34,275 nt of DNA from Lingula anatina (lineage: Eukaryota > Brachiopoda > Lingulata > Lingulida > Lingulidae): assembly GCF_001039355.2 (NCBI RefSeq), contig NW_019773759.1, forward strand, positions 395,384 through 429,658. The letters are read 5' to 3'. A program made the position numbers and the translations under genes. Positions 21,129 through 31,824 of the stretch are shown here, piece after piece; the first letter of the stretch is position 1; each line of letters starts with the position of its first letter. A model generated the notes under the pieces. It was given only the letters and a program-made list of their open reading frames with translations. It was not told the origin of the DNA and did not search any database.

Positions 21129-23390
21129 TGTGTGTGTGTGTTACTTTCATATATATATAGATATATATGGAGTTATATATATGTACCACCTTACAAATGG
21201 TTAAGTGATGATTGATAGATGCCAGTTTTTAGTTGTATGGTTGATAAGTACCAGTTTGCAGTTGTGGGTAGAGGTATAGAACACCGTATTCAGTGTCACA
21301 CCATTTGTGATAAACCACACTAATGTATATATATTTTTATTTAATAACATTAAAACTAAAAACCCACAGGATATATAACCACTAAGGAAGTATACCAGCA
21401 TGGTCATGTTTGTGTAGAAGAAATACTTTTATTTGAAGGGGCAGTATACAGGAGTTTCATTATTATAGATATAAATATTTGAATATGAAAGCTTGACAGA
21501 GACACAAAATTCCTAGAACTGATCGAATGGCCTTGTGTTTGAAAAATATGGATATTAAATGTATTGGTTCGACCCCGCCCTGGGACATACCAGGCCTTAA
21601 AGTGATAACAACTGTTCATTTTGGCCAAAAAATTAATTTTCCTAGGGTAAACAGCATTTTTCCCCAAAATTACCAATGGTTAATGTATCCATTTCTACAT
21701 TCAAAGTTAGTCCCTGTTTTTTTTAAGTTTGTTTTTTTGTAATAATCTCTTAAGAGGTAATTACAGAGTATACATAGCCATCTATGGAGGTCATGTTGTT
21801 GACTGGCAAGCACAGATTTCAGATTTACTGCCATAACTGCCATTTTTGTGATAAAATAGAATATATTATAGTTATTTGAGTTGTTAACAATGTAATTATT
21901 GTGAAATATAGATATCACACGAAGAGTTGTTATCCCTTAAATAAATGATGCTTGCTGTGTCCCTCCCTGTCTACTGTTTATTTTGTGCACAATCCTGTAT
22001 ATAGTCTCCTTAGTCATTAATCGTTGCTTCTGTTTTGGCTTCTAAACTAATATGTTAATGGGCTGATGTGTTGTATTTTCAGTATTTATAAAGCACTTTT
22101 GGCGTTCCCCTTACCCCCCTTTGAACCCTCAGGAGACTACTAAGGCGCAATATTACCACCAACTAGCGACTGAGTCGCCACCAGAGACAAAACGTGCTTA
22201 CTAACAAGATAGTCACTAGTGTATGGATATGGTTTTAAGTTCTGCTTGTACAATAACTACCTTAGATTGGATATCTGGCTTGCCTTGAAAACTGTAGTCT
22301 GGTTCCACTTAATGCTTTACCATGGTAGTGGTTGTGGTGCAGTGGTTGTGGTATGGGGACAGAGGCTGTGGTACATTGGTTGTGATACAGTGGAAGTGGT
22401 TGTGGTTCAGTGGTTGTGGTATAGTGGTTATGGTATGGTGGCAGTGGTTGTTTTATGAAGGTGGTGGTTGTGGAACAGTGGAATAGGGAAGATTTGTGGT
22501 ACTGTGGTTGTGGTATAGTGGGAGTGTTTGTGGCACCTGTACAGTGGATTGATAGATACACTGGGATTGGTTGTGGTACAGTAGGAGTGGTTGTGGTTCA
22601 GTTATTGTGTTTTTTTTCTGTTTTTAGACAAAAGAAAATGCCAAATTGTCAGTAAATTTAAACACTTATTAATGGTCTTGTTAGTAATACATAAAGATGT
22701 TGACTCAAAACTTGTGGAAAGTTATGTTTGCTTTGTGTTTAAAATATAAAATGTAAGGAGTAGGAGGCGTTTTGTAACAGCACATAGAAAGTCCAAGGAT
22801 ATGTCAATTTGAGAATTTTTCATGAAATGCTTTAAAGATGTGGTGATATGCAATGACATTGGACATTTTCAATTTTTGTGTCAGTTTGTGTAAGAGGGAA
22901 TTATAGTGGTGTCACAAATATTTCCATTTTTGGGTACAAGTGTGATAAAACCCATTTATATATGTGGTGGAATAATTGATCAAAAGTTGATCTAAGAACC
23001 TGCACTCATGTCCAATGTTCTAAGCTCTTGTCTCTTTTCATCTCATATGAAACATCTTATGTTTTAATTGAATGTCTTTGTTACTTTTTAAAAACAAAAT
23101 TAAAATTAGAGACACGTGATTTGTAGGAAAAATTGACTCATTTAGATTGATATGAAGAATCCCCTTTTTAAATAAATGTGAGTTAGAATAGATGTTTCTG
23201 TTACAGGTCTGATAATGTTAAAACTGTTATTTGAATTGCAGTATATGGAAGTCCTAGCAGTGACATTGAAGATGATCCAGAGGACGCCACAAGTCAAACC
23301 CAAATACAAGTCCAATACCCTGCTAATGCACCCATAAATCCAGAAGCCTATGATGAACCACCACCTGTTGCCTCCGAGGAAAAAACATAG
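16536..23390 (+). CDS. Seven-transmembrane protein of unassigned metazoan family
   Basis: Eight coding exons: 16536-16631, 17918-18071, 18558-18727, 19016-19201, 19642-19758, 20182-20268, 20754-20910 and 23242-23390. All are GT-AG with agreeing phases, giving 371 residues. Seen: a charged N-terminus of about 42 residues without a signal peptide; hydrophobic segments at about 44-65, 73-94, 102-123, 143-165, 217-240, 248-268 and 288-311; an acidic, proline-rich C-terminal tail (DIEDDPED, EAYDEPPPV). The loop between segments 4 and 5 is the longest. I do not recognise the family with confidence; uncharacterised animal multi-pass proteins of this layout exist (possibly the DUF7789 group, from memory only). 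Function is unknown. The start is the first ATG in exon 1, and the same exon is preserved in the duplicate. An alternative terminal exon lies at 22083. Confidence 0.82.
18406..18433. repeat. Poly(A) run in intron 2 of the membrane-protein gene
   Basis: Twenty-eight consecutive A. There is no clear retroposon body upstream, so it is annotated as a homopolymer only. Confidence 0.85.
19208..19272. repeat. (TA)n microsatellite just after the exon 4 donor
   Basis: More than 30 TA units begin six bases after the GT of intron 4 (donor GTGAGT at 19202). Confidence 0.95.
19763..19787. repeat. (AC)n microsatellite just after the exon 5 donor
   Basis: About 12 AC units begin within the first bases following the GTAAGT donor at 19759. 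Confidence 0.9.
19824..19892 (+). pseudogene. Partial duplicate of exon 5 (possible cryptic exon)
   Basis: This 69-bp stretch encodes ICVITTGVSFTMVWIPLGYF, matching exon 5's ICVLTIGFAFTVVWVLLGYF at 13 of 20 residues with no stop. It is preceded by an acceptor-like 'tcttacactgtag' and followed by the donor-like 'gtaaat'. Both edges are phase 0, as are the neighbouring introns, so inclusion would add 23 residues without breaking the frame. It lacks the first half of exon 5. A shorter, more decayed remnant ('gagatattttgcag') sits near 19995-20015. Most likely a non-functional relic; inclusion in transcripts is not excluded. Confidence 0.6.
20956..21182. repeat. Interrupted (TA)n tract in intron 7
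   Basis: TA runs at 20956-21002, 21026-21048 and 21092-21124, with short GT and TATAGA variants up to 21182. The interruptions 'tcaaaaatatctaaa' are themselves repeated. Confidence 0.9.
22083..22204 (+). CDS. Alternative terminal coding exon of the seven-transmembrane protein gene
   Basis: A good acceptor ('ttgtattttcag', AG at 22081-22082) precedes an open stretch in the phase left by exon 7 (phase 1). It starts with the same split Val codon as the distal exon. It would encode V then 39 residues including KHFWRSPYPPLNP and end ESPPETKRAY-stop, giving a 362-residue isoform. The tail is proline- and tyrosine-rich and unrelated in sequence to the acidic tail from 23242. Seen: the acceptor, matching phase, 39 sense codons and a stop. 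Inferred: actual use. No canonical AATAAA was found shortly downstream. Confidence 0.55.
22324..22610. repeat. Degenerate GTGGTTGTGGTA minisatellite in the last intron
   Basis: Variants of 'gtggttgtggtacagtgg' repeat for about 290 bp, strongly G/T biased on the plus strand. It lies between the two candidate terminal exons. Translation products in either strand are low-complexity artefacts. Confidence 0.85.
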
Positions 23391-23977
23391 AAAGTGCCTC
23401 TTTTCCAGTCCTAAGACAATCCAAGCCAAGTGTTAAAAAAAAACGTGTCAGACAAAACTTCAATATGTGCCTTAAACTTGATAGCCCTCTGGTTGGTGTG
23501 TTTTCACATGACAAACATGACCCATAATTTCTGTTTTTGATAAAATATATTAATGCATTCAGATATCTCTGTGGAAATGAAAGTAAATAATTAAGGTGAC
23601 ATATTTTACTATAATATAGATATATTAATTCCACGTATAAAAACATCAAACTTTTAAATTCCAAAGAATCTATGAATGTTGCAATTTTCACAAAACTTTA
23701 TTTTAAGTTATGCACTGGACTTGTATATATGCGCTAAATATTTTATCCTAGTTGATCCAGTTTGATGTTCTCGATTTTATTCCATAAAAGATTTTATCAT
23801 TTTGTTAGCTCACATCAAGCAGTTTTACTGAATATGTTTCACAGTTTTGATCTACTCCAATGCAGAAAGATCTGTTGTGTTTACAGTATGCGAAAGCTTC
23901 TGTAGAATGGAAGATGGTGGATAAAAATAACATCAGACTCTTCACCAGACTCATTTGCAGAGAGTTTGACTATTTAA

Positions 23978-24351
23978 AGCCCCCCTTTACACTGGACGGC
24001 ATCTGTTCTGCATCCCATAGTTGGGCCACATTTAAGACCGCATTCACATCGAGTTGAGCCAGGCTTTACAAATCCTGTGACTAAATATGGCGGACGTACA
24101 TGAAAGAAAAACTGCCTAATAGTCTCTCCGCCTCTCACACGCCTCCCCACGTGTCGTCCCTGCGGGGGTACAGTCATTAAATCTCGGCTCCATTGGGTAA
24201 AAAAATTAACATGCCGACAACTGGCTGATCATTGAGCATTCATTCTGCAACTAAAGCGATGCTTGTGCCTCTTTTCTATGACCACAACGTTGCCGGTTTT
24301 TGTGGCCGCACAAATGACACAGAAAGGACACCATCTAGTGTAAAGGGTGGT
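23978..24351. mobile_element. TTAA-flanked MITE
   Basis: TTAA at 23974-23977 and 24352-24355 flanks imperfect inverted termini: AGCCCCCCTTTACACTGGAC on the left and ACCACCCTTTACACTAGATG at the right end (reverse-complemented). TTAA duplication is typical of piggyBac and Kolobok elements. The 374-bp inside has no transposase. Confidence 0.7.
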
Positions 24352-24707
24352 TTAAGCACCTTGCTTTTAAACATTTTTTTTTATTATCTTAGATAGTGCC
24401 AAGCTTTTTTTTTCTTGTGCTCGTATGAAATTTTTGGATATAACTGCAAATGTATATTTTGATCGTACGGAATTATTGTACAGTTCATTTTATCCAAGGT
24501 CAGTAATCATTAGTATTATTACTCTCCATATATTTTAGAAATCCAAGTCATGTGTCAGATTCTGAAAGAATTACTCTTTGAAAGTTTCCACAGAATTTGT
24601 TGCTGTAAAACTGCAATTATTTGATATTATTTTTACAGTATTGTAAGGCAGACCTTAAGGCAGACCTGTGAACATGAAATAGTGAAAAAACTCTTGCGAG
24701 AGACTTA

Positions 24708-24965
24708 GGCTTCGTTCACATGGAATGTCTATTTTCTAAAAATCTATTTTCTATTCGCGCTATCTTATGATCACGGTCTGTGCCCTGAATATCCCGCCGC
24801 GTAATTACTGGCAGCGCGAGCCAGTTACTTACAGTAACTTATAGTAACCGGCTCGCGCTGCCAGTAATTACGCCGCGGGATATTCAGGGCACAGACCGTG
24901 ATCATAAGACATACCGCAAATAGAAAATAGAATTTAGAAAATAGACATTGCATGTGAATGAAGCC
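24708..24965. mobile_element. Near-perfect foldback MITE, PIF/Harbinger-like
   Basis: Almost the whole 258 bp is an inverted repeat. The left arm from 'ggcttcgttcacatgg' and the right arm to 'catgtgaatgaagcc' pair through 'ctgccagtaattacg' to a short centre near 24830-24845. TTA flanks both sides (24705-24707 and 24966-24968), as expected for the 3-bp TWA target of PIF/Harbinger elements. The high arm identity suggests a recent insertion. Confidence 0.8.
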
Positions 24966-25550
24966 TTAATGCCTATATTAGTATTTGATATATTATGTAT
25001 GTTCCTGTTTTGTTCTTCTCTCTTAATTTGATTTTAATATTCAGAAGAAATTTTCATCAATTTTAAGATATGATGATTTTGTTGTTAATATTTGGTGTTT
25101 TATGTTTGTTGGGAAATCTTTTTGGGACCATTTGAGATCTCATTTATGTGACTTTACAAAGATGTATTATATTTAATATGATTTCTTTAATTACAAAAGA
25201 TTTTAATACAATTATGGGTAAGTGTGGAAGAAAAGGTGCTGCTGAACTTGTTACATTGTTCAATATTCAAGACTGTGCAATGCAATCTTTTATGCTCTTA
25301 TTTTCTTTGTAATTGACTGGTTATTGCTACACAATGTGTATGCCTTATCATCATAATTTGTAATAGAAGTAATTTAAAAATAAAGTAAAGTAAAAAAAAA
25401 TGTGCTGCAGATTTTTCTAGTTATATTACTTCGTTGTGATTTTTAGTGACAGATCCAGTAAATTGTTTTGTCCATATGGTTAAGTTGGAAAATAAAGTTG
25501 CAGTCATTATGTTAAATATAATTTTGTCAGATTAATAAATTGTGTTTTCA

Positions 25551-27241
25551 ATTTGTTAAAAAGTGTAAGTGGTGCATCATACTATGCGACTGTATATTTG
25601 TCAGAGTGCAAGTTCACAAAATGCAAATATGTGTAGTTATAAGGTTATACATGTATCTATACATACTAACAGCTGTGTCATAAAAATACATAATACCAAT
25701 GCAATCTTGAAATCCTTGCCTTTAGATGTGATAAATAAATATACATCATATAAATCCTTATTATTTAATCTATTTAGCATTTTTTTCCATATAGTATGGA
25801 TTTCATTCATGCAAAAGCCAGAGCATTAGATCATAAAGTGCAAGAGATCTTTTGACAACATTTGCTGGAGGAATTTTCAATTTATAATCATTTTACTTTC
25901 GCCTCATTGAACAATTACAGACAATTAGAAATGTGCTAAATGGACCCGATTTGCAAGGCTTATTTTCACACTGCTTCTGCTCTAACAGTACCATTGCAAA
26001 TTACCACTTTTTTCAAAGATATTTTGGACAGGGCTGTTTAGATGTAAGCTGAAAAGAAAGGCATACAAATAGGTTATTTCGATAACTGACTATTGTGATT
26101 TCGAGCTGTGATTTTGTGATTATGAATAACGAAATCTCGAGGCAGGGATAATATTTCCTATGCACTTGGCATTATATGAATATACCAAACCTTTATTCAA
26201 AGAGGCAACTTCATAAGGCAAATTTTAAGTTGAGGAACTCGTATCAAGAAACAATTCATACGGTAGCAAAAACCAGAAATGGATTTGTACTTTACCTATA
26301 ATAAATAACAGAGGAAATTTATATCTGGAATGACGAATAGATTGGTTTCAAGGAATCAAATATTTAAAAAAAGAATTGAAGCAGAACAAATTTTAGAATA
26401 AATTTGAAATAGCAAAATTTTAAATTTATACAAATTGAATTTATAGATTTTTGTTTTGGAAAAGCTTCAGGTATGTTTCTTTCATTAGCATTTTAACTTG
26501 TTAAATTCCATTATATGTGACCTACATGCAAGAGATGGATACAGGGTCTTTTGTAGTTTAGGAGGAGAAGTGGTAACGGTGCCCTGAGTGTCAGAGTCAC
26601 TGTGTCACAGTTTTGCTGATATGGGTTATATATGACATCAAGATCGAGCTGGCAAAACTGAAATCTAAAACCTAAGGTAAGTAACGGTAACGTGGCGGCG
26701 GAGCTGGCGAACGATACGGGTCTGGATTAAAACCATGTGTATATAACAATAGTGACGCGCTATTGGTACAATATTTTTTCACATAACAAACTCAGAATCA
26801 CACGCAGGCCTACCCAACCACCAGACTCGGCACCGAATGATCCTGAATTCACCGGTAGATCGGACCACAATACCCGTTTTCAAGGTGTGTATCAGTACGC
26901 GCTTCGAAGTATCAGACGCGACGGATTGTAAAATGACATATTGAGGATTGTAAAATACAAAAATTAACAGCTGCCGCACCGCAACTGGTTCGGCAACTGG
27001 TCCTCATTTCCCACCTTTTGAGGCCTTTGCTTTCATGCGTTAGCACAGCCACTTCATATCAGAATCGTCAACAGGAGTGGTAATGCATGGATTTTCGTGC
27101 TAGAAAGATTGATGCGACAGATTGATTTCTTTACAGATATTCACAGATATATGTCTCTAGATAAATAGACAGTCGTTAGGCTCTGTGTCTGGATTTTTCC
27201 GCTTTTCCCTATATAATTTGCCACCCTGGTAGAGGGGATAA
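25551..27241. other. Intergenic AT-rich DNA, no gene recognised
   Basis: No reading frame with family features and no splice-consistent exons were seen. The part at about 26670-27010 is more GC-rich and differs from its surroundings in composition, possibly an unrecognised insertion. Confidence 0.4.
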
Positions 27242-27243
27242 TA

Positions 27244-27481
27244 GGGGAGACTGGGGCTAGTTGGACCCAGGGGTAAGTTGAACCCCCATCAAGTCTGTTT
27301 TAAAAAGTTACTTTAAGATGCTAAATTATTTCATTTGGACTCACTGCCTACGCTTTCTTAGCACTATTGGATACGGCCACTTTACAAAATGATGTGATCA
27401 GTTCTTTTACCCCATAGTTACTTTGTCATAAATTGATGGGGGTTCAACTTACCCCGAGGTCCAACTAGCCCCGGTCTCCCC
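27244..27481. mobile_element. TA-flanked MITE with GGGGAGAC termini
   Basis: Long inverted termini: GGGGAGACTGGGGCTAGTTG at the left, and the reverse complement of the right end GGGGAGACCGGGGCTAGTTG. They continue into 'ggggtaagttgaacccccat' and its inverse. TA flanks both sides (27242-27243 and 27482-27483). This form is typical of Tc1/mariner-type MITEs in marine animals. Confidence 0.8.
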
Positions 27482-27903
27482 TAGTTGCATGAATGACGCA
27501 GGGTTGCTTGACTGCTGTGAACCGTAGGCTAGGTTGCTTGCAGACGCATGCTGAGCAGTACCTGATACAGGATTATTTGAAGGAGGGGTCCGCAGATGCG
27601 AAGCAGGCCTACTGTACAATACATGCATGCATGTTATAAGTACAGTCAGCGGCAGTCATCTGGACACCTATTGGAAGAAAACTCAGAGACTTCTCATGGA
27701 ATGGGAGAATGAAAAATGTTAACACTTTACAGAGATCCCTCCAAAAAGTTATTTTTCATAAATGCCTTTCGTTTGGGCAACTGACCCCCCCCCCTCCTTC
27801 CCACAAACAATACAATAAAATAAATAAAAATACATTCTCGGGTCCTGGTGGTTAGCTTGATTCAGAAATGATGTTTAATATTTATACACTTTTAACCAAC
27901 TTA

Positions 27904-29297
27904 CACACACTGGACAATAGAAGTGTCACCCCCTAAATCAGAGTAATAAAAGTAGGCAGATCTTGGGTAGTTATAATGCCTGGTCTATTTATAATGTGAC
28001 TAATGAGTATAAAACCGCTATACCATGGAATTGTATTGTTGGTCTTGTACATGTACAGCAAATGTCATTCCTGTATTCCTCCAATATGGCAAGATACAGG
28101 CATGCAATTATCTAACGGTTAAAGGCGTCAAATTATTAACCTGAAGAGGCGGAATATAAGCAATGTCAGAATATCGATACAATTGAATTGTTCAGTCAGA
28201 ACCCTGCAGGGGGTCTGGTCTCGGTATAGAAATACTGGACCAAGAGACAAATTGTCTCTGATGGGTCGTCCAAGAAAAACTACTGGCCGTGAAGACCGAC
28301 GACTGATTTTGATGTCCAGGTTGTCAAAGTCGACATTGCTTGTCAGTTGGCAAGGCAGTGGAACTATTTCACACATAAGAATGTGTCTGTGAAAATTGCT
28401 AGGCGCTGGTTACATGCTCAGAGAGTGTACAGCAGGGTAGCAAGACTGAAACCTCTTATATCATTACAAAACAGGCAACGTAGAGTGAACTAGGGTCAAT
28501 AGGATCTGGGACTGGACAGTCCATGACAATTGGTCCTATATATTTTTCTGATAATTGTCACTTTGGTCTGACCTCTGATGACAGACGGGTACGATGCTGG
28601 CGAACTGCTGGTAAAGCATTTGAACCACATGCACTGAATTTTCGAACCCGGAGCAGCATATTTATCATGGTGTGGGGCTGCATCAGCATCCATGGCGTGG
28701 GCGAATTGATAGTGGTTGATGGAAACATGAATCACTAGAAATATATCGCTGTTTTGGAGTCAGGCTTGCTACCATCTATTACTAACATGTTTGTTGACAG
28801 GAATTATCCATTTGTTTACCAGGATGACAATGCTCCTTGTCACAGGCCCAGAGCAGTTGATGATTGGTTTGACCAACAGGACATTCGCAGGGTGGTGTGG
28901 CCTGCCCAGAGTCCGCGCGATGCAAACATAACAGAAAATGTGTGGAATGATATGTCAAAACTTTTGACAAATGCCAGTCTAACCAGCAGAGAAATTCTGT
29001 TATATTCAGTGTTTCATGCTTGGGCCAGCATAAGCCCTGAACGCATCAGACAATTATATGAATCCTTGCCTCGTACACTGGCACCTATTATTAGGTCACG
29101 TGGCTATGCCACTAAGTACTAATTTTGGACTTGAAACTGGATATTTTGGTAGAATGTACATTTTGTTCTCATTTTGTGATTTTTTGTGAAATTTGATGTT
29201 AATAAAATGATACCAGGAGCATATCATTTCACAGTCATTTATCTCCCCCATAGTATTGGTTCAGTAGGGGGGTGACACTTCTATTGTCCAGTGTGTG
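27904..29297 (+). mobile_element. Decayed Tc1/mariner transposon
   Basis: Terminal inverted repeats of about 31 bp start CACACACTGGACAATAGAAG at both ends (27904 onward, and the reverse complement ending at 29297) and bound 1394 bp, the usual Tc1 size. TA is present on the left (27902-27903); the right flank reads AA. The inside holds a broken transposase. Confidence 0.9.
28086..29122 (+). pseudogene. Tc1-like transposase pseudogene
   Basis: From ATG 28086 the frame is cut early by stops and then by frameshifts. Recognisable pieces in order: a helix-turn-helix part with TLQGVWSRYRNTG (near 28200); a basic GRPRKTTGREDR segment (near 28265); FSD in the first catalytic block (near 28545); VWGCISIHGVGEL (near 28670); QDDNAPCH (near 28825) and WPAQSP...ENVW (near 28900-28945), which are the second and third DDE/D blocks. 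The last frame is open for 122 codons and ends RGYATKY-stop. Known: such enzymes cut and paste DNA at TA sites. This copy cannot encode a full protein. Confidence 0.9.
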
Positions 29298-29427
29298 AAG
29301 TTTCAAGTTCCAGGTTTTTTTTTTTTTTTTTTTTGCTTGTTTTTTGAAGTGAGTGCAGTTTTACAATTACATTTAAAACTAGAAGTGTTTCTTATCAGTT
29401 CGTACACATTTAGATGGATATTCTCAA

Positions 29428-29935
29428 CTTTAACTTTGTCCAAATATGGGTTCTGAAACTCTCGCTGACAGTTGGTGAAAGACATTCCAATTCCAGTACC
29501 TATTCCCAAGGTCAGGGGCCAGGCATGTGGTCCTGGATAAAGAAAAAAAATTACATGCATTATCCATACAGATATAATCTTTTGGACACTGCAAAATCCA
29601 AAGTCTACCCCAGGTAACAGAAAGTTTACAGTTTGTTTTAAAACATATGCTTATACTTAATTCATACATATTTAGTAGAAAGGTGCTACTGCTCGTATTT
29701 TTTGAGCTTGTATTTTGGAAATACTAATATTGAATACTACAATTGCCTCATGTGTCAAAGACAAAGATGCAGTCCAGATGACCAGGTAAACAGCTGCCAA
29801 CAACATCCCTCTGCCAAGATGAGTGACATAATATTAAATCTACTATGCTTGAAATAAAATAATATCTGTGCAGACTGTGCACGTTACGTTTACATAACAG
29901 CATTGAAGACACAAAGCCAACTGCTGTGCTTCCAG
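29428..29935 (-). pseudogene. MICOS10P: MIC10 pseudogene (copy B)
   Basis: Exon 2 equivalent: 29935-29888, identical to functional exon 2 over all 48 bp, but its acceptor AG is mutated to AA. Exon 3 equivalent: 29532-29428, with WPLTLGIGTGIG and FTNCQREFQNPYL recognisable. It then has an 8-bp deletion that shifts the frame, and the donor GT is changed to TT. Exon 1 is absent: homology to copy A breaks off about 8 bp upstream of the copy A start codon and the space is filled with other repeats. Exon 4 lies outside the duplicated segment. Several independent lesions make a functional MIC10 product very unlikely. Confidence 0.9.
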
Positions 29936-30278
29936 TTGAAATGGACAAAAAATAAGCACAACTCATTAAAACACTAGATATATTATTGTTTTAAGGGAAT
30001 GGGACATCCCACCAGTATAACAGAAATGGTAGTCCCCCGGTAAATGTATTCCGTTCCCCATTTCTTTGTTCAGGTGACCTTTGTACCATATACTAACCCT
30101 AATACCCTGACAAACATTATCCTGTGTTAATCATATGGGAGCTCGGACTACTATTCCTGGGCAACCACAGTACCAGGTCCCAGGTCCATTACTAGTATGT
30201 AATTTTGGATGGAATTTCATCAACTGTGTTATGCATTTATATTTTCATTCAAACAGAGAATTCAAACAGCCTGAACTT

Positions 30279-30386
30279 GGTGCTATCACCACGTTTATAT
30301 TCAAGTGTCCAAAAAGACAGTTTCATCAAGGAATCCCTGATAAAACTGTTTTGCTAGGCATTGAAAACCGAAATGACAGAAGTGGT
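30279..30386 (+). other. Conserved block with coding-like pattern (copy B)
   Basis: Partner of 15702-15800. The same plus-strand frame is open, with three extra codons (K-T-V) after GIPD, and it ends TLPPPQ-stop at 30407. The frame stays open upstream to 30135. A 1-bp difference near 30257 means the acceptor phase is not shared with copy A, which argues against a simple conserved exon. Confidence 0.35.
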
Positions 30387-30567
30387 ACACTCCCTCCTCC
30401 TCAATAGAAGTGTAATTCTAAATGTACAGTTGTAACTTCAAGCGAGTCATTCATTTCTTTAAACAATAAGTGCAGTAATATCATAAAGTCTAATCGATAT
30501 AATCATACGACTGGATACTGAATTAAATAGTTCTGAATAATTCTGAAGGGGATAAACCTATTTAAGG

Positions 30568-30705
30568 CATGTAGTACTATCTCGAGCGCCCGACTTACTA
30601 ATTTACCCGAGTCAGTAAGTCGGGTACTCGAGTTAGTGTAAGTCGGGCGCTCGAGATAGTAAGTCGAGCGCTCGAGATAGTAAATCGAACGCTCGCGATA
30701 GTAAA
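30568..30705. repeat. Palindromic minisatellite with CTCGAGATAGTAAGTCG units
   Basis: About four units of roughly 21 bp (variants of 'gcgctcgagatagtaagtcg') follow an inverted copy ('actatctcgagcgcccgact', from about 30579), so the whole can fold back on itself. It lies where homology between the duplicates breaks down. Confidence 0.75.
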
Positions 30706-31310
30706 AAGAGATAAAAAAATTCAGTGACCCCTGCGGGGCTCCGTAAACGCGTTTCATCAGCTGTAAAACAAAACGTAGTATCTATTTATAAAAAATCCAA
30801 TGTTGACAAAATGACGTTTTCTTCTTCGAGATACAAATATATTAAAAAGCTCGAGAGTCACGCAAAAAAGTGTGACGGAATGGCTAAATGAGAAAATGTA
30901 AGCGAGGGTTGATTTCATGATTTAAAAAAACGCATGTTAGCGGGATTGCATTTTGCGATGTTTGGAGAAAAAGTGTTTCAAAATCACTCCTTAAGCGGGC
31001 AGAAAGGGTCCAGAATGTAGGGAAAAGACTGAACTCACAAAGAGACCACGAGAATAGTCAAGTCTAACCAGGTATATAAAGCATAATAGTGTGATGTGTG
31101 TAAAAATAATATATGCCTACGTAATTTCCAAATCTGTTACTTGCATTTTATCTTTCATATATAAATACTAAGTGCCGTGACAACAATCCTGCAGCGTTAC
31201 CTGTCACGTCTCGATTCCGTAACTCACGTCTCGATTCCATAACTCGCCCATACTCGCTCCATACGGGGGTTATGGAATCAAGACTCTTTCGCTCGGTCGG
31301 TGCTTTCGAG

Positions 31311-31378
31311 TTAAGGCGCCCGGGATTCGAAAGCAAAGCGTGCGACTGCTCACCCAACTGAACTATCGAGCCCGGCCA
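31311..31378 (-). mobile_element. tRNA-derived SINE head, copy 1
   Basis: The minus strand carries an A-box-like 'tcgatagttcagttgggtga' and, about 30 nt on, a B-box-like 'tttcgaatccc' inside a tRNA-sized region. Stems are imperfect and no sound tRNA fold forms, so a SINE promoter is the better reading. Confidence 0.6.
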
Positions 31379-31504
31379 GTCACTACCCCCCACTACCCCC
31401 ACTACCCACTACCACCCCCCCCCCAAAAAAAAAAAAAAAAAAAGCCCAGACACGCGTGTCCCACTCCGTCACCGCTGCCACCATCGTAGCGCTTTTGGGG
31501 GGGG

Positions 31505-31600
31505 AAGGGAACAACAGGCTCGAACCTCGAATGTGAACCTGGACGCGGGACCCTCGCAAACCGTGCGACTGCTCTCCCAACTGAGCTACCGAGCACGGGC
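31505..31600 (-). mobile_element. tRNA-derived SINE head, copy 2
   Basis: On the minus strand 'ctcggtagctcagttgggag' (A box), then 'cagtcgcacg' shared with copy 1, then the B-box-like 'gaggttcgagcctg'. The larger A-to-B spacing indicates an inserted segment. A C-run and an A-run (31413-31443, plus strand) separate the two copies. Confidence 0.6.
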
Positions 31601-31610
31601 CACTGCAGTG

Positions 31611-31824
31611 ATTTGATAACGATGTTGAAAAGAATGTAAGTTTTTGATTTCATTATCACGTGTAACCTATGTCCTCAAATGTCCTTCACCTTTTGATATA
31701 GAAAGCGGAAGTAGGTAATCGGGAGGTGTAAAAGGCACGCGACTGGACGGTAACACATTTTGTTGTTTTTTCACCACTGCACAATATTTTTTTAAAAATT
31801 GAATGAAAGGCACATACAGCACTC
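31611..31824 (+). promoter_or_regulatory. Conserved promoter of the membrane-protein paralogue
   Basis: Homologous to 16192-16535. The core from 'gtccttcacc' through 'gcggaagtagg' and 'cgggaggtgtaaaaggcacg' is nearly unchanged, including the ETS-type site. The 16-bp palindrome of copy A is replaced by 'atcacgtgtaacc', which keeps CACGTG. Confidence 0.55.

Larger units (their letters stand above)
23391..25550 (+). other. Probable long 3' UTR or downstream region of the membrane-protein gene
   Basis: No coding sequence. AATAAA signals occur at 25379, 25491 and 25534, the last followed by a GT-rich stretch. If they belong to this gene, its 3' UTR is about 2 kb and contains the two MITEs at 23978-24351 and 24708-24965. 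An earlier polyadenylation site cannot be excluded. Confidence 0.4.

Noticed and set aside
22219-22655. Frames in the GTGG minisatellite
   Set aside because: Low-complexity products of a tandem repeat.
23974-24177. Minus-strand frame rich in Gly and Arg
   Set aside because: It lies inside the TTAA-flanked MITE and has no family features.
29303-29560. Minus-strand 85-codon frame containing the MIC10 C-terminal motif
   Set aside because: It is pseudogene exon 3 read through a mutated donor and an 8-bp deletion into intron and a T-run, not a separate protein.
30503-30757. Minus-strand frame with repeated YYLERS/T units
   Set aside because: Translation of the palindromic CTCGAGATAGTAAGTCG minisatellite.
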